64,000 nucleotides of DNA, from the NCBI RefSeq assembly GCF_027947535.2, contig NZ_JAAGKO020000009.1, forward strand, positions 62,001 to 126,000. The letters run 5' to 3'. Position 1 is the stretch's first letter, and every line of letters starts with the position of its first letter. Under the pieces are notes generated by a model. It did no database searches and was not told where the DNA came from. It was given only the letters and a program-made list of their open reading frames with translations. Shown here piece after piece: positions 17,021-26,227 of this stretch. The DNA comes from Streptantibioticus silvisoli. Lineage in GTDB: Bacteria; Actinomycetota; Actinomycetes; Streptomycetales; Streptomycetaceae. The position numbers and the translations under genes were made by a program.

Positions 17021-20000
17021 TCAGGCGACTCCCAGCCAGGCGGCCGGCCCGAAGCTGCCCTTGATGTCGGAGGCGACCGTCTCGGAGTTGATGAGGAAGC
17101 CCAGTTCGAAGACGGTGGTCTTGCTGGGCGTCTCGACCCGCAGCCGGATCGGGGTCTCGCCGGGATGGGCCTGGAGGATGCGCTTCAGCTCGGCCACGCC
17201 CGGCGGGATGACGCGGTGCGCCTTGAGTGCGATGACCACCGGCGGGCGGCCGCCGTGCTCGGCGGAGGCGGTGTCGAGGATGGCGAGCTCCTGGCCGGCG
17301 ATGTTGATGCCGGAGTCGCGGGCGTTGATCCGGCCGCGGACCGTGACCACGTTGTCCTCGATGAGCTGCGGGGCGACGAGCTGGTAGGACGCGGGGAAGA
17401 AGCAGACCTCGATGTTGGCGTCGCGGTCGGCGAGGTGGACGATGGCCCACGCGTTGCCCTGCTTGGTCATCCGGCGTTCGACACCGGTGATCAGGCCGGC
17501 CAGCTTGACGTCGCCCTGGGCGCGGCCGGAGCCGAGCAGTTCGGGGATGGAGACGTCGCGGTTGCGGGCCAGGATGTGCTCGGCGCCGTCCAGCGGGTGC
17601 GCGGAGACGTACAGGCCGAGCATCTCGCGTTCCAGGGACAGCAGTTGCTTGCGCGGCCACTCGTGGTCGCCGACCCGGATGTCCAGGCCGATGGAGCCGG
17701 TCTCGTCGGGGCCGCCGTCCATCGCGCCGAACAGGTCGTCCTGCCCTATGGCCTGCTGCTTCTTGACCGGCACGATGGCGTCCACCGCCTGCTCGTGGAT
17801 GTCGCACAGCGCGCGCCGGGCGTGGCCGAGCGAGTCGAAGGCGCCGGCCTTGATCAGCGACTCCACCGCCCGCTTGTTGCACGCGGGCAGGTCGACCTTG
17901 TCGAGGAAGTCGCCGAAGGTGCTGTACTTGCCCTTCTCCTTGCGGGACTTCACGACCGACTCGATCACGTTGGTGCCCACGTTGCGCACGGACTTCAGGC
18001 CGAAGCGAACGTCGTCGCCGACGGCGGAGAAGTCGGCGACCGACTCGTTGACGTCCGGCGAGAGCACCTTGATGCCCATCCGGCGCGCCTCGGCGAGGTA
18101 GATGGCCGCCTTGTCCTTGTCGTCGTCGACGGACGTCAGCAGCGCGGCCATGTACTCGGCCGGGTAGTTGGCCTTCAGGTAGGCGGTCCAGTACGACACC
18201 AGGCCGTACGCGGCGGAGTGCGACTTGTTGAACGCGTAGCCGGCGAACGGCACCAGGACGTCCCACACCGCCTGGATCGACTCGTCGGAGTAGCCGCGCT
18301 CGCGGCAGCCGGCCTGGAACGGGATGAACTCCTTGGCCAGCACCTCGGGCTTCTTCTTGCCCATCGCGCGGCGCAGCAGGTCGGCCTGTCCGAGGCTGTA
18401 CCCGGCGAGGATCTGCGCGGCGCGCTGCACCTGCTCCTGGTAGACGATCAGACCGTACGTCGGGCCCAGGATGCCCTGGAGCGGTTCGTCCAGCTCCGGG
18501 TGGATCGGGATGATCTCCTGCTGGCCGTTCTTGCGCAGCGCGTAGTTGGTGTGCGAGTTCATGCCCATCGGGCCGGGCCGGTACAGCGCGGAGACCGCGG
18601 AGATGTCGTCGAACTTGTCGGGGCGCATCAGCTTCAGCAGTTCGCGCATCGGCCCGCCGTCCAGCTGGAAGACGCCGAGGGTGTCGCCGCGGGCCAGCAT
18701 CTGGAAGGTCACCGGGTCGTCGAGGGGGATCTTCTGCATGTCCACCTCGATCCCCCGGTTGGCCTTGATGACCTTCACGGCGTGGTCCATGATGCCCAGG
18801 TTCCGCAGACCCAGGAAGTCCATCTTGACCAGGCCCATCTCCTCGCACTGGGGGTACGAGAAGCCGGTGATCTTGACGCCGTCCTTGGCCCGCATGTGCA
18901 TCGGGATCAGGTCGAGCAGCGGGGTCTTGGACAGGATGACGGCCGCCGCGTGCACGCCGGTGCCCCGGGTGAGGCCCTCGATGCCCTTGGCGGTGTCGAT
19001 GACCTTCTTGACGTCGGGGTCGTTGTCGTACATCTGCCGGACCTCGCCCGCCTCGCCGTAGCGGGGGTGCTTGGGGTCGAAGATGCCGGTCAGCGGGATG
19101 CCCTTGCCCATGACGTCCGGCGGCATGGCCTTGGTGATCCGGTCGCCCATCGCGAACGGGTAGCCCAGGATGCGGCTGGAGTCCTTGACGGCGGCCTTGG
19201 CCTTGATGGTGCCGAACGTGTTGACCTGGGCGGTGTAGGCGTCGCCGTACTTGTCGGTGACGTAGCGCACCATCTGGTCGCGCTGGCGGTCGTCGAAGTC
19301 GATGTCGACGTCCGGGGGGTTGATGCGCTCGGGGTTGAGGAACCGCTCGAAGAGCAGGTCGTGCTCGATCGGGTCGAGTTCGGTGATGCGGGTGAGGTAC
19401 GCCACGAGCGAGCCGGCCGCGGAGCCTCGGCCGGGGCCGACCGGGATGCCGTTGTCGCGGGCGTGCCGGCAGATGTCGGCGACCACGAGGAAGTAGGACG
19501 AGAAGCCCATCGGACCGATGACCTTCATCTCGGTCTCGATGCGCTCGTAGATCTCCGGCCCGGCGTTGTCGCCGTAGCGGTAGGCGATGCCGATGGCGAT
19601 CTCCTTGCGCAGCCACGACTCCTGCGTCTCGCCCTCGGGCACGTCGAACTGCGGCATCTGGTCGACGAAGTTGAAGACCTCGTCGTAGGACCCGACGCGC
19701 TCGGCGATCAGCAGCGTGTTGTCGCAGGCCTCCGGCAGCTCCCGGAACATCCGCCGCATCTCCTCGGCGGTCTTCAGGTAGTAGCCCGAGCCGTTGAACC
19801 GGAAGCGGGCCGGGTCGTCCTTGTTCTTGCCGACGCCGATGCACAGCAGGTTGTCGTGCGCGTCGAACTGGTCCTCGGTGATGTAGTGCGCGTCGTTGGT
19901 GGCCAGCAGCGGGATGTCCAGGTCCTTGGCCAGCCGCAACAGGTCGGCGCGGACGTTGCGCTCCAGGTCCAGGCCGTGGTCCATCAGCTCCAGGAAGTAG

Positions 20001-20584
20001 TTCTCCTTGCCGAACAGGTCCTGGTAGTCGGAGGCGGCCTGCTTGGCCAGGTCGTACTGCTTGAGCCGCAGCCGGGTCTGGATCTCGCCGGAGGGGCAGC
20101 CGGTGGTGGCGATGATCCCCTCGGAGTGCTGCGAGATGATCTCCCGGTCCATCCGGGGCTTGCCGGACGGGAACTGGCCTTCGAACGACGCCGTCGAGGA
20201 GAGCCGGAACAGGTTGCGCAGCCCCTGCGCGCTGCTCGCCCACATCGTCATGTGGGTGTACCGGCCGCCGCCGGAGACGTCCTTGCCGCCCTCGCCGTCG
20301 TCCGACACGGCCCGCTGGCCGCCGGGTCCCCAGAACTCCTGCTTGCGGTTGAACCGGCTGGAGGGCGCGACGTACGCCTCGATGCCGATGATCGGCTTGA
20401 CCGATTCGACACCCTTGGCGATCTGCTGGAACTCGTACGCCCCGAACATGTTGCCGTGGTCGCTCATGGCGACCGCGGGCATGCCCTGCCGCTCGACCTC
20501 GGCGAACATGGGCTTGAGCTTCTGCGCCCCGTCCAGCATCGAGTACTCGGTGTGATTGTGCAGGTGGACGAAGCTGTCGGGCAC
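17021..20584 (-). CDS. dnaE: DNA polymerase III alpha subunit
   Basis: The 1187-residue polymerase is the replicative C-family catalytic subunit. It starts with a PHP domain (VHLHNHTEYSMLDG, residues 6-19, and SDHGNM near 41-46). The palm domain has the catalytic aspartates in PDVDIDFDD near residues 410-418. Finger and helix-hairpin-helix parts follow, then an OB-fold region near 1000 (VKLAGLITGVERRMTKQG). The length is normal for Streptomyces DnaE. The start is GTG at 20584 with GAGGAG 9 bases upstream. A very long open frame exists on the opposite strand but is a shadow of codon bias. Confidence 0.97.
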   Translation of the reverse strand: MPDSFVHLHNHTEYSMLDGAQKLKPMFAEVERQGMPAVAMSDHGNMFGAYEFQQIAKGVESVKPIIGIEAYVAPSSRFNRKQEFWGPGGQRAVSDDGEGGKDVSGGGRYTHMTMWASSAQGLRNLFRLSSTASFEGQFPSGKPRMDREIISQHSEGIIATTGCPSGEIQTRLRLKQYDLAKQAASDYQDLFGKENYFLELMDHGLDLERNVRADLLRLAKDLDIPLLATNDAHYITEDQFDAHDNLLCIGVGKNKDDPARFRFNGSGYYLKTAEEMRRMFRELPEACDNTLLIAERVGSYDEVFNFVDQMPQFDVPEGETQESWLRKEIAIGIAYRYGDNAGPEIYERIETEMKVIGPMGFSSYFLVVADICRHARDNGIPVGPGRGSAAGSLVAYLTRITELDPIEHDLLFERFLNPERINPPDVDIDFDDRQRDQMVRYVTDKYGDAYTAQVNTFGTIKAKAAVKDSSRILGYPFAMGDRITKAMPPDVMGKGIPLTGIFDPKHPRYGEAGEVRQMYDNDPDVKKVIDTAKGIEGLTRGTGVHAAAVILSKTPLLDLIPMHMRAKDGVKITGFSYPQCEEMGLVKMDFLGLRNLGIMDHAVKVIKANRGIEVDMQKIPLDDPVTFQMLARGDTLGVFQLDGGPMRELLKLMRPDKFDDISAVSALYRPGPMGMNSHTNYALRKNGQQEIIPIHPELDEPLQGILGPTYGLIVYQEQVQRAAQILAGYSLGQADLLRRAMGKKKPEVLAKEFIPFQAGCRERGYSDESIQAVWDVLVPFAGYAFNKSHSAAYGLVSYWTAYLKANYPAEYMAALLTSVDDDKDKAAIYLAEARRMGIKVLSPDVNESVADFSAVGDDVRFGLKSVRNVGTNVIESVVKSRKEKGKYSTFGDFLDKVDLPACNKRAVESLIKAGAFDSLGHARRALCDIHEQAVDAIVPVKKQQAIGQDDLFGAMDGGPDETGSIGLDIRVGDHEWPRKQLLSLEREMLGLYVSAHPLDGAEHILARNRDVSIPELLGSGRAQGDVKLAGLITGVERRMTKQGNAWAIVHLADRDANIEVCFFPASYQLVAPQLIEDNVVTVRGRINARDSGINIAGQELAILDTASAEHGGRPPVVIALKAHRVIPPGVAELKRILQAHPGETPIRLRVETPSKTTVFELGFLINSETVASDIKGSFGPAAWLGVA

Positions 20585-20770
20585 CGGGCAACTCCTCGTA
20601 CGACGTGCTCTCGAAGGCCCTTCACCCTAACCTCATACGTCGCTCCCGCATCCCTTTCCGGCCGTGCGTCCGGTCACCGCCGCCCCGGTGGCCGATGCCC
20701 GCCGGTCCCCGCACACCGTCCCGCCACCGCTGTCACGACGACCGCGGCTGGCCGAAAACCGCCCCCGGCG

Positions 20771-21226
20771 TCAGGGCAGCATCGACGCGCCGACGAAGCC
20801 GCTGACGGCGAACAGCGCGCCGAACGCGGTGAAGACGGTGAGCACCAGCAGGACGAAGACGGCCCCGGCCCAGGCGGCCGGACCGGCCGGGGTGTCGACC
20901 ACCGCGTGCTGCGGCCGGTCCGGCAGATACCGCACCGGGACCTGGTCGCCGGTGACGACGGTGCCGGCGGCCGGCGACGTCACGCGGTGCTCCCGGCCGT
21001 CGGGCGTGGTGAACGACAGCACGGCCCGCCGGCGGGACGGCCCGTCGGAGTCGTGGGTGACGTAGGTGTCCACGCAGTACGCCCGCGCCGTCTCGCCGAA
21101 CCGCAGCGCCCGGTGCCGCCGCAGCAGCGCGCGCACGAAGGCGACGACGCCCGCGGCACCGATCAGCGCGAAGACCGTGCCCATCACGCCGAACACCGTG
21201 CCGGCCGTCCCCATCACGTCGAGCAT
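20771..21226 (-). CDS. DUF3592 domain membrane protein
   Basis: The 151-residue protein has an N-terminal hydrophobic segment (residues 8-32), a beta-rich middle (TARAYCVDTYVTHDSDG, then VPVRYLPDRPQHAVVD) typical of DUF3592, and one or two C-terminal membrane spans. The function is unknown. The start is ATG at 21226, although a GTG or ATG shortly downstream is possible. It stands alone. Confidence 0.75.
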   Translation of the reverse strand: MLDVMGTAGTVFGVMGTVFALIGAAGVVAFVRALLRRHRALRFGETARAYCVDTYVTHDSDGPSRRRAVLSFTTPDGREHRVTSPAAGTVVTGDQVPVRYLPDRPQHAVVDTPAGPAAWAGAVFVLLVLTVFTAFGALFAVSGFVGASMLP

Positions 21227-21600
21227 GACCGCTCCTCCCGTCGCCCCGCGCCCGGCGTCCGGCGCGGGCTGTGCGGTGAAGGATGCGGCGACGGGCCCCG
21301 GTGGTTCCCTCCCGGGGGGGGTGGCGTGGGGTGAGGGGCCTCTCCGGTGCGCGGGCTGAGGGGCTTCCCCCGGCCGGGGTTGGCGCGGGGTGAGGTGCTT
21401 CCCCGGTGGGGCCGCTCGGCGGCGGCGGGATTCCCCGGCCGGGGCCGGCGTGGGGTGAGGGGCCTCTCCGGTGCGCGGGCTGAGGGGCTTCCCCCGCCGG
21501 GGGCCGCTCGGCGGCGGCGGGATTCCCCGGCGGTACGGCCGGTTGCCGGTGAGGTCCGCTCGGCGTCAGCCGGCTTCCCCCGGCCGGGGCCGGCGCGGCG
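21227..21600. repeat. Gap with long direct repeats
   Basis: No gene is seen. An approximately 49-bp segment at 21,323-21,371 (starting GGCGTGGGGTGAGGGGCC) is repeated almost exactly at 21,447-21,495. Shorter blocks of GGGGCTTCCCCCGGCCGGGG and GCCGCTCGGCGGCGGCGGGA recur up to about 21,600. The array ends at the stop codon of the class V aminotransferase. Confidence 0.82.
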
Positions 21601-22812
21601 TCACCCGGCCGGCGTGGCCAGGAAGGCGGCGAGGCCGTCGAGGAGCCGGACGACGTCGGCGCCGCTGGTGTAGGGGGCCAGGCCGGCGCGCAGGCCGCCG
21701 CTGTCGCCGAGGCCGAGGCGGCGGGACGGCTCCAGGGCGTAGAAGGACCCGGCCGGGGCGCTGACACCGCGGCCGGCCAGGAAGCGGCAGGCGTCGGCGG
21801 CGTCGCGGCCGTCGAAGGTCAGCAGCAGGGTCGGGGTGCGCCGGGCGGCCCGCGACCACACGGTGACGCCCGGCAGTTCCGCCAGCCCCTCCTCGGCGCG
21901 ACGGAGCAGGCCGTCCTCGTGCTCGCCGACCGCCTCCAGCGCGGTGATCAGCCGCCGGCGCCGGCTGCCCTCGCCGGGCACCAGGCCGGCCAGGAAGTCG
22001 ACGGCCGCCGTGGTGCCGGCCAGCAGCTCGTAGGGCAGGGTGCCGAGTTCGAACCGCTCCGGCACCGCGTCGGTGGACGGCAGCAGCTTGTCCGGCGCCA
22101 GCCGTTCCAGCGTCTCGGGCGGGCTCGCCAGCACCCCGCAGTGCGGGCCGAGGAACTTGTACGGCGAGCAGGTGTAGAAGTCGGCGCCCAGCGCCGCCAC
22201 GTCCACCGCCGCGTGCGCGGTCAGGTGGACCCCGTCGACGGCGAACAGCGCGCCGGCGTCGTGCACCAGCCGGCCGATCTCCTCCAGCGGCGGCCGGGTG
22301 CCGATCAGGTTGGACGCGCCGGTGAGCGCCACCAGCCGGGTGCGCGGGCCGAGTTCGGCGGCCACGTGCGCCGCGGTCAGTTCACCGCGCTCCGGGTCGA
22401 AGTCGATCCACCGCACCTGCGCGCCGACCGCCGCGGCCGCCTGCACCCAGGGCCGCACGTTCGCGTCGTGGTCGAGCCGGCTGACCACCACCTCGTCGCC
22501 CGGCCCCCACTCCTTGGCCAGCGTCCGCGCCAGGTCGTACGTCAACTGCGTCATGCTGCGCCCGAAGACGATGCCGCGCGGGTCGGCGCCGAGCAGATCG
22601 CCCATCGCCGCGCGGGCGCCGGTCACCGTGTCGTCGGCGCGGCGCTCGGCGGCGGTGGTACGGCCCCGGTTGGACAGCCCCGCCAGCAGGGTGTCGCGGA
22701 TCGCGTCGGCCACCGCGCGCGGCGTCTGCGAGCCACCGGGCCCGTCGAAGTGCGCGGTGCCGTCCGCCAGGGCCGGGAAGTGGCGGCGGACCGCCTCGAC
22801 GTCGTAACTCAT
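21601..22812 (-). CDS. Cysteine-desulfurase-like (class V aminotransferase) protein
   Basis: The 403-residue PLP enzyme shows the fold type I pattern: GGSQTPRAVADAI near the start, VVSRLDHDANVRPW in the middle, DGVHLTAHAAVDV with the PLP-pyridine Asp, and the Schiff-base lysine in SPYKFLGPHCG near residue 219. This matches the cysteine desulfurase-like family (TIGR01976), whose sulfur-transfer role is not established. The start is ATG at 22812 with GGAGGG 9 bases upstream. The upstream open frame lacks family similarity. No iron-sulfur assembly genes are near. Confidence 0.87.
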   Translation of the reverse strand: MSYDVEAVRRHFPALADGTAHFDGPGGSQTPRAVADAIRDTLLAGLSNRGRTTAAERRADDTVTGARAAMGDLLGADPRGIVFGRSMTQLTYDLARTLAKEWGPGDEVVVSRLDHDANVRPWVQAAAAVGAQVRWIDFDPERGELTAAHVAAELGPRTRLVALTGASNLIGTRPPLEEIGRLVHDAGALFAVDGVHLTAHAAVDVAALGADFYTCSPYKFLGPHCGVLASPPETLERLAPDKLLPSTDAVPERFELGTLPYELLAGTTAAVDFLAGLVPGEGSRRRRLITALEAVGEHEDGLLRRAEEGLAELPGVTVWSRAARRTPTLLLTFDGRDAADACRFLAGRGVSAPAGSFYALEPSRRLGLGDSGGLRAGLAPYTSGADVVRLLDGLAAFLATPAG

Positions 22813-23237
22813 GGGCGGTGCCCTCCGGTTCGATCGGTCGGACGTTCCGCCGGTACGGTACGGGCCGCGGGGGGCGGGGGGCGGGATTTCGGGAGTATCC
22901 GGTGTGGTGGGTGGGGGGGAAGCGGTGCGTGGGGTCTGGTCGGCGGTGGGGTGAGCGTGACGTGGCGGGCGGCACCGTGATGCACGTGACGTTGACGTGG
23001 CGCGGGTGAAGTCGCTGACGCGGAGGTGACGTTCCCCTGGCTCCGGCACGGCTCCGGTCCCGACTCCGCCCGGTCACGTCGAGCTCGTACCGCCTGATTC
23101 GTCCTCCGTCCGGGGCGGCGTCGTCACGTCCGGGTGGTCGCGGGGTCATCATGGACGGGGACACCGAACCGATGAGCGTACGAAAGGGGCGACATGACCC
23201 ACGCGGCCACGCCCGTCGTCGTCCGGGGGGACCGGCC
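22813..23237. promoter_or_regulatory. Intergenic region with clustered GTGACGT words
   Basis: No gene is seen in these 425 bp between two divergent genes. The word GTGACGT occurs at 22957-22963, 22986-22992 and 23026-23032, and TTGACGT occurs at 22992-22998. They lie 145-220 bp upstream of the class V aminotransferase start and could be regulator sites, but this is only pattern-based. The ribosome site of the Cys-rich gene is a run of G near 23,225-23,230. Confidence 0.35.
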
Positions 23238-24236
23238 ATGAGGACCGTGACGGTACGGTGCCCGACCTGCCCGGACCACCCGGTGCTCAACGCGCCGGAG
23301 GAGACCGACACCCGGCGGTGCATCCGCTGCCAGGGGGAGCACCGGCGGCTGCGCGAACCGCATCCGGGGGACCACCTGTGCGACGTGTGCCGCAGCGAGT
23401 GCCCGCGGTGCGACGCGCCCGCCGGCCCCGGGCTGGGCGGGCTGTGCCGGGCGTGCTCCGGACGGTGCCGGGACTGCGGCGGCCAGTTGTCCCTCCGGTC
23501 CACCGACACGACGGTGGTCACCGCGCCGCCACGCGCCGGCGGCGACCGCACCCGGGTGCTGTTCCCGTCGACGTGGACGAAGTCGCTGTGCGACCGCTGC
23601 CTGCACAGCCGGGCCGCGGACCGCGAGCGGCAGGTCACCCGCACGCTGCCGCCGAAGCTGCTGCGCGCCTGCGGCGGCAGCGCGCCGGCCCGCGCGGTCT
23701 ACGTCATCCGCGCCGAACTGGAGCGCAACCCGGTCCGCCGGCTGACCGAGCGCATTGAACGCCGCTGGTGGCAGCAGTGGTCCGACCGGCCGCTGCGCCG
23801 GGCCGGCGACGAGGACGTGGCGGGCTACGGTCCCGACGACGTCGCCGTCTGGCTGGTCTCGCCGTCCGGCTGCCGCGGCGGCTGCGAGGACGGCTGGGTG
23901 CCGGACAACCCCGACGAGCCCTGCCCGGTGTGCCGGCCGCGCACGCCTTACCGGGCGGTCGCCACCCGTACCGCCGTCTCCGGCGACATGGCCGCCACCG
24001 CCCGGGCCGCGGTGCGTTCCACCCAGGCCCGCCAGCCGGTGCCGACCGGCGAGTACGTACCGGCGTCGGCGACCGCCGGGGACGACGAGGACCGCGACCG
24101 CGTCCGCCGGCTGGAGTCGGAGCGCCGCACCCGGCCGCTCAAGCGCCGGCCGGAGGTCACCCTCGCGGAGGAACAGGCCGACCCGGTGTGGGCCGCCGCC
24201 CGCCGCCGGGCCCGCGAGGAACGCGAGAGCCGCTGA
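23238..24236 (+). CDS. Cysteine-rich zinc-ribbon-type hypothetical protein
   Basis: The 332-residue soluble protein carries many CxxC pairs: CPTC (residue 8), CIRC, CDVCRSECPRC, CRACSGRCRDC, CDRC and, after a spacer of about 100 residues, a CRGGCEDGW...CPVC pair. The spacing looks like tandem zinc ribbons or treble clefs. The C-terminal third is Arg/Glu-rich and hydrophilic. There is no signal peptide or enzyme motif. I recognise no function. The start is ATG at 23238. An upstream in-frame codon at 23151 would add 29 residues of low-complexity sequence. Confidence 0.7.
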   Translation: MRTVTVRCPTCPDHPVLNAPEETDTRRCIRCQGEHRRLREPHPGDHLCDVCRSECPRCDAPAGPGLGGLCRACSGRCRDCGGQLSLRSTDTTVVTAPPRAGGDRTRVLFPSTWTKSLCDRCLHSRAADRERQVTRTLPPKLLRACGGSAPARAVYVIRAELERNPVRRLTERIERRWWQQWSDRPLRRAGDEDVAGYGPDDVAVWLVSPSGCRGGCEDGWVPDNPDEPCPVCRPRTPYRAVATRTAVSGDMAATARAAVRSTQARQPVPTGEYVPASATAGDDEDRDRVRRLESERRTRPLKRRPEVTLAEEQADPVWAAARRRAREERESR

Positions 24237-24326
24237 CACCGGACGGCCGCCCGCCCGCGGGTCCGCCGTCCCCGTCGGCATACGCCTCCGTCGGCCCGCC
24301 CGTCCCCGTCGGCCCGCGCCCCGCGC

Positions 24327-25361
24327 CTACCGGCCGCCCTCGATGCGGCGGGAGCGCTGCTGGACGCCGGGGACGCCGTACGGGTAGTCGGCGGCGCCGG
24401 GGTCGCTGGCCGCGTCCAGGCGGTCCAGTTCGGCGGCGGACAGCACAAGGCCGTCGGCGCCCAGGTTGTCGTCGAGCTGGGCGAGGGTGCGGGCGCCGAG
24501 GATGACGGAGGAGACCATCGGGCGCGACAGCAACCAGGCCAGCGCGACCTGCGCCATGGACGTGCCGCGGCCGTCGGCGACCGCCTTCACCTCGTCGACG
24601 ACCGCCCAGGTGCGTTCCAGCCGGGAGCGCCGGTCGTACGCCTCGACGCCGCGGTCCGGGTTCTCGCCCAGCCGGGTCGCGCCGGTGGGGCGCTCGTCGC
24701 GGCGGTACTTGCCGGTGAGCCAGCCGCCGCCCAGCGGGCTCCAGGGCAGCAGGCCCAGGCCCTCGGAGGCGCACGCGGGGGTGATCTCCCACTCGATCTC
24801 GCGGGCCAGCAGGCTGTACTGCGGCTGGAGCGTCACCGGCCGCGCGTAGCCGCGGAAGTCGGCCACGTCGACCGCCTTCTGCACCTGCCACCCGGTGAAG
24901 TTCGACAGGCCCACGTAGTGCACCTTGCCCTTGCGCACCGCGTCGTCCAGGAACCGCAGCGTCTCCTCGACCGGCGTCAGCGGGTCCCAGGAGTGCACCT
25001 GGTACAGGTCGACGCCGTCCACCCCGAGCCGCCGCAGCGACGCGTCCAGCGCCCGGTCCAGGTGCCGCCGCGACAGGCCGACGTCGTTCGGCCCGCCGGC
25101 GGTGGGGAAGCGGCCCTTGGTCGCCAGCACCACCTGGTCGCGGACCTCGGCGGGCCGTGCCGCCAGCCAGCGGCCGACGATCTCCTCGGACGCGCCGGCG
25201 GTGTAGACGTCGGCGGTGTCGACGAGCGTGCCGCCCGCCGCGACGAACCGGTCCAGCTGGGCGAACGCGCCCTCCTCGTCGGTCTCCGCGCCGAAGGTCA
25301 TCGTCCCCAGCGCCAGCGCCGACACCGCGCACCCACTGCGCCCCAACGCCCGATACTCCAC
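24327..25361 (-). CDS. Aldo/keto reductase
   Basis: The 344-residue NADPH-dependent oxidoreductase has the TIM-barrel AKR motifs: VDTADVYTAGASEEIVGRWL (Asp and Tyr of the tetrad), LATKG (Lys), and a His in LYQVHSWD. It ends with the cofactor-binding SSVILGARTLAQL. It reduces unknown aldehydes or ketones. The start is GTG at 25361 with GAGGAG 6 bases upstream. It is divergent from the sigma-factor gene across a 353-bp gap. Confidence 0.9.
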   Translation of the reverse strand: MEYRALGRSGCAVSALALGTMTFGAETDEEGAFAQLDRFVAAGGTLVDTADVYTAGASEEIVGRWLAARPAEVRDQVVLATKGRFPTAGGPNDVGLSRRHLDRALDASLRRLGVDGVDLYQVHSWDPLTPVEETLRFLDDAVRKGKVHYVGLSNFTGWQVQKAVDVADFRGYARPVTLQPQYSLLAREIEWEITPACASEGLGLLPWSPLGGGWLTGKYRRDERPTGATRLGENPDRGVEAYDRRSRLERTWAVVDEVKAVADGRGTSMAQVALAWLLSRPMVSSVILGARTLAQLDDNLGADGLVLSAAELDRLDAASDPGAADYPYGVPGVQQRSRRIEGGR

Positions 25362-25714
25362 GTCGACTCCTCATCCGTAACGACCGGCGGTCCGTGCGTC
25401 ACCACCGTGTCACCACCCTTTCCGGCGACCGGCACATCCGTCCAATAGAAGAATCCGAACGCACTCATCGACCGAAGCACTGAATCGGCGCCACCGGCAC
25501 CTTCCGTACCTTCGGCGCCGCGGGGGACGCCTCCGCTCCGGCGCCCTCACCTCGCGGCGGCGCACGGCCCGGGCCCGCCTCGCTGCGGCGCACGACTCCG
25601 GCGTTGCGGTGTGATCTGGGTCTCGTAGGACAACCTGCTCGGAAGTCCACCTTGTTATCGATGATGTGAAGAACACGTCGTGGACAGAGGTGCGATGGCA
25701 AAGGCGTGGCGGCG
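25362..25714. other. Intergenic region before the sigma-factor operon
   Basis: No gene is seen. The last 100 bases are less GC-rich (around TTGTTATCGATGATGTGAAG, 25,651-25,670) and probably hold the promoter of the sigma-factor gene. I cannot place the boxes reliably. Confidence 0.4.
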
Positions 25715-26227
25715 ATGAGGCGGGAGGGCGACTTCGAGGAGTTCGTCGCGGCCCGGGGGCCTCGGCTGCTGCGCGTGGCCTGGCTGCTGACGGGCGACGA
25801 GCACCTGGCGGAGGACCTGTTGCAGACGGTCCTGGCCCGGGTCTGGCCCAAGTGGCGCCGGGTCTCGGACGGCAATCCGGACGCCTACGTACGCAAGGCG
25901 CTGGTCAACACGTACGCCTCGTGGCGGCAGCGGCGCTGGCAGGGCGAGGTCCCGCACGACGACCTGCCGGACGTGACGGGCACCGACGTCTTCGCGGCGG
26001 TCGATCTGGAGCACTCCCTCGCCGCGGCGATACGGCTGCTCCCGCCACGCCAGCGCGCGGTGGTGGTGCTCCGGTACTTCGAGGACCTCAGCGTCGAGGA
26101 GACCGCCGGCGTGCTCAACTGCCGCCCCGGCACCGTCAAGAGCCAGTCGGCCAAGGCGCTCCGCACGATGCGCGGACGGCTGACGGCGGCGCTCGCGGAC
26201 GAGGGGGAACCCTGTGACAGCCGGTGA
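25715..26227 (+). CDS. SigE-family RNA polymerase sigma factor (ECF)
   Basis: The 170-residue sigma-70-like factor has region 2 (LRVAWLLTGDEHLAEDLLQ, then VLARVWPKW) and region 4.2 (LPPRQRAVVVLRYFEDLS, then a helix-turn-helix with GTVKSQSAKALRTMR), the pattern of the actinobacterial SigE-like subfamily. I prefer ATG 25715 with AAAGG about 10 bases upstream. A GTG at 25706 is too close to that site. The next gene overlaps its end by 14 bases and encodes a membrane-anchored protein, as in sigma/anti-sigma pairs. The signal is unknown. Confidence 0.88.
   Translation: MRREGDFEEFVAARGPRLLRVAWLLTGDEHLAEDLLQTVLARVWPKWRRVSDGNPDAYVRKALVNTYASWRQRRWQGEVPHDDLPDVTGTDVFAAVDLEHSLAAAIRLLPPRQRAVVVLRYFEDLSVEETAGVLNCRPGTVKSQSAKALRTMRGRLTAALADEGEPCDSR

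Noticed and set aside
17165..21334. A 1389-codon open frame on the plus strand opposite dnaE
   Set aside because: Its composition (Val/Gly/His/Asp/Leu with low complexity) is that of the antisense of a GC-biased gene, and dnaE is complete on the other strand.
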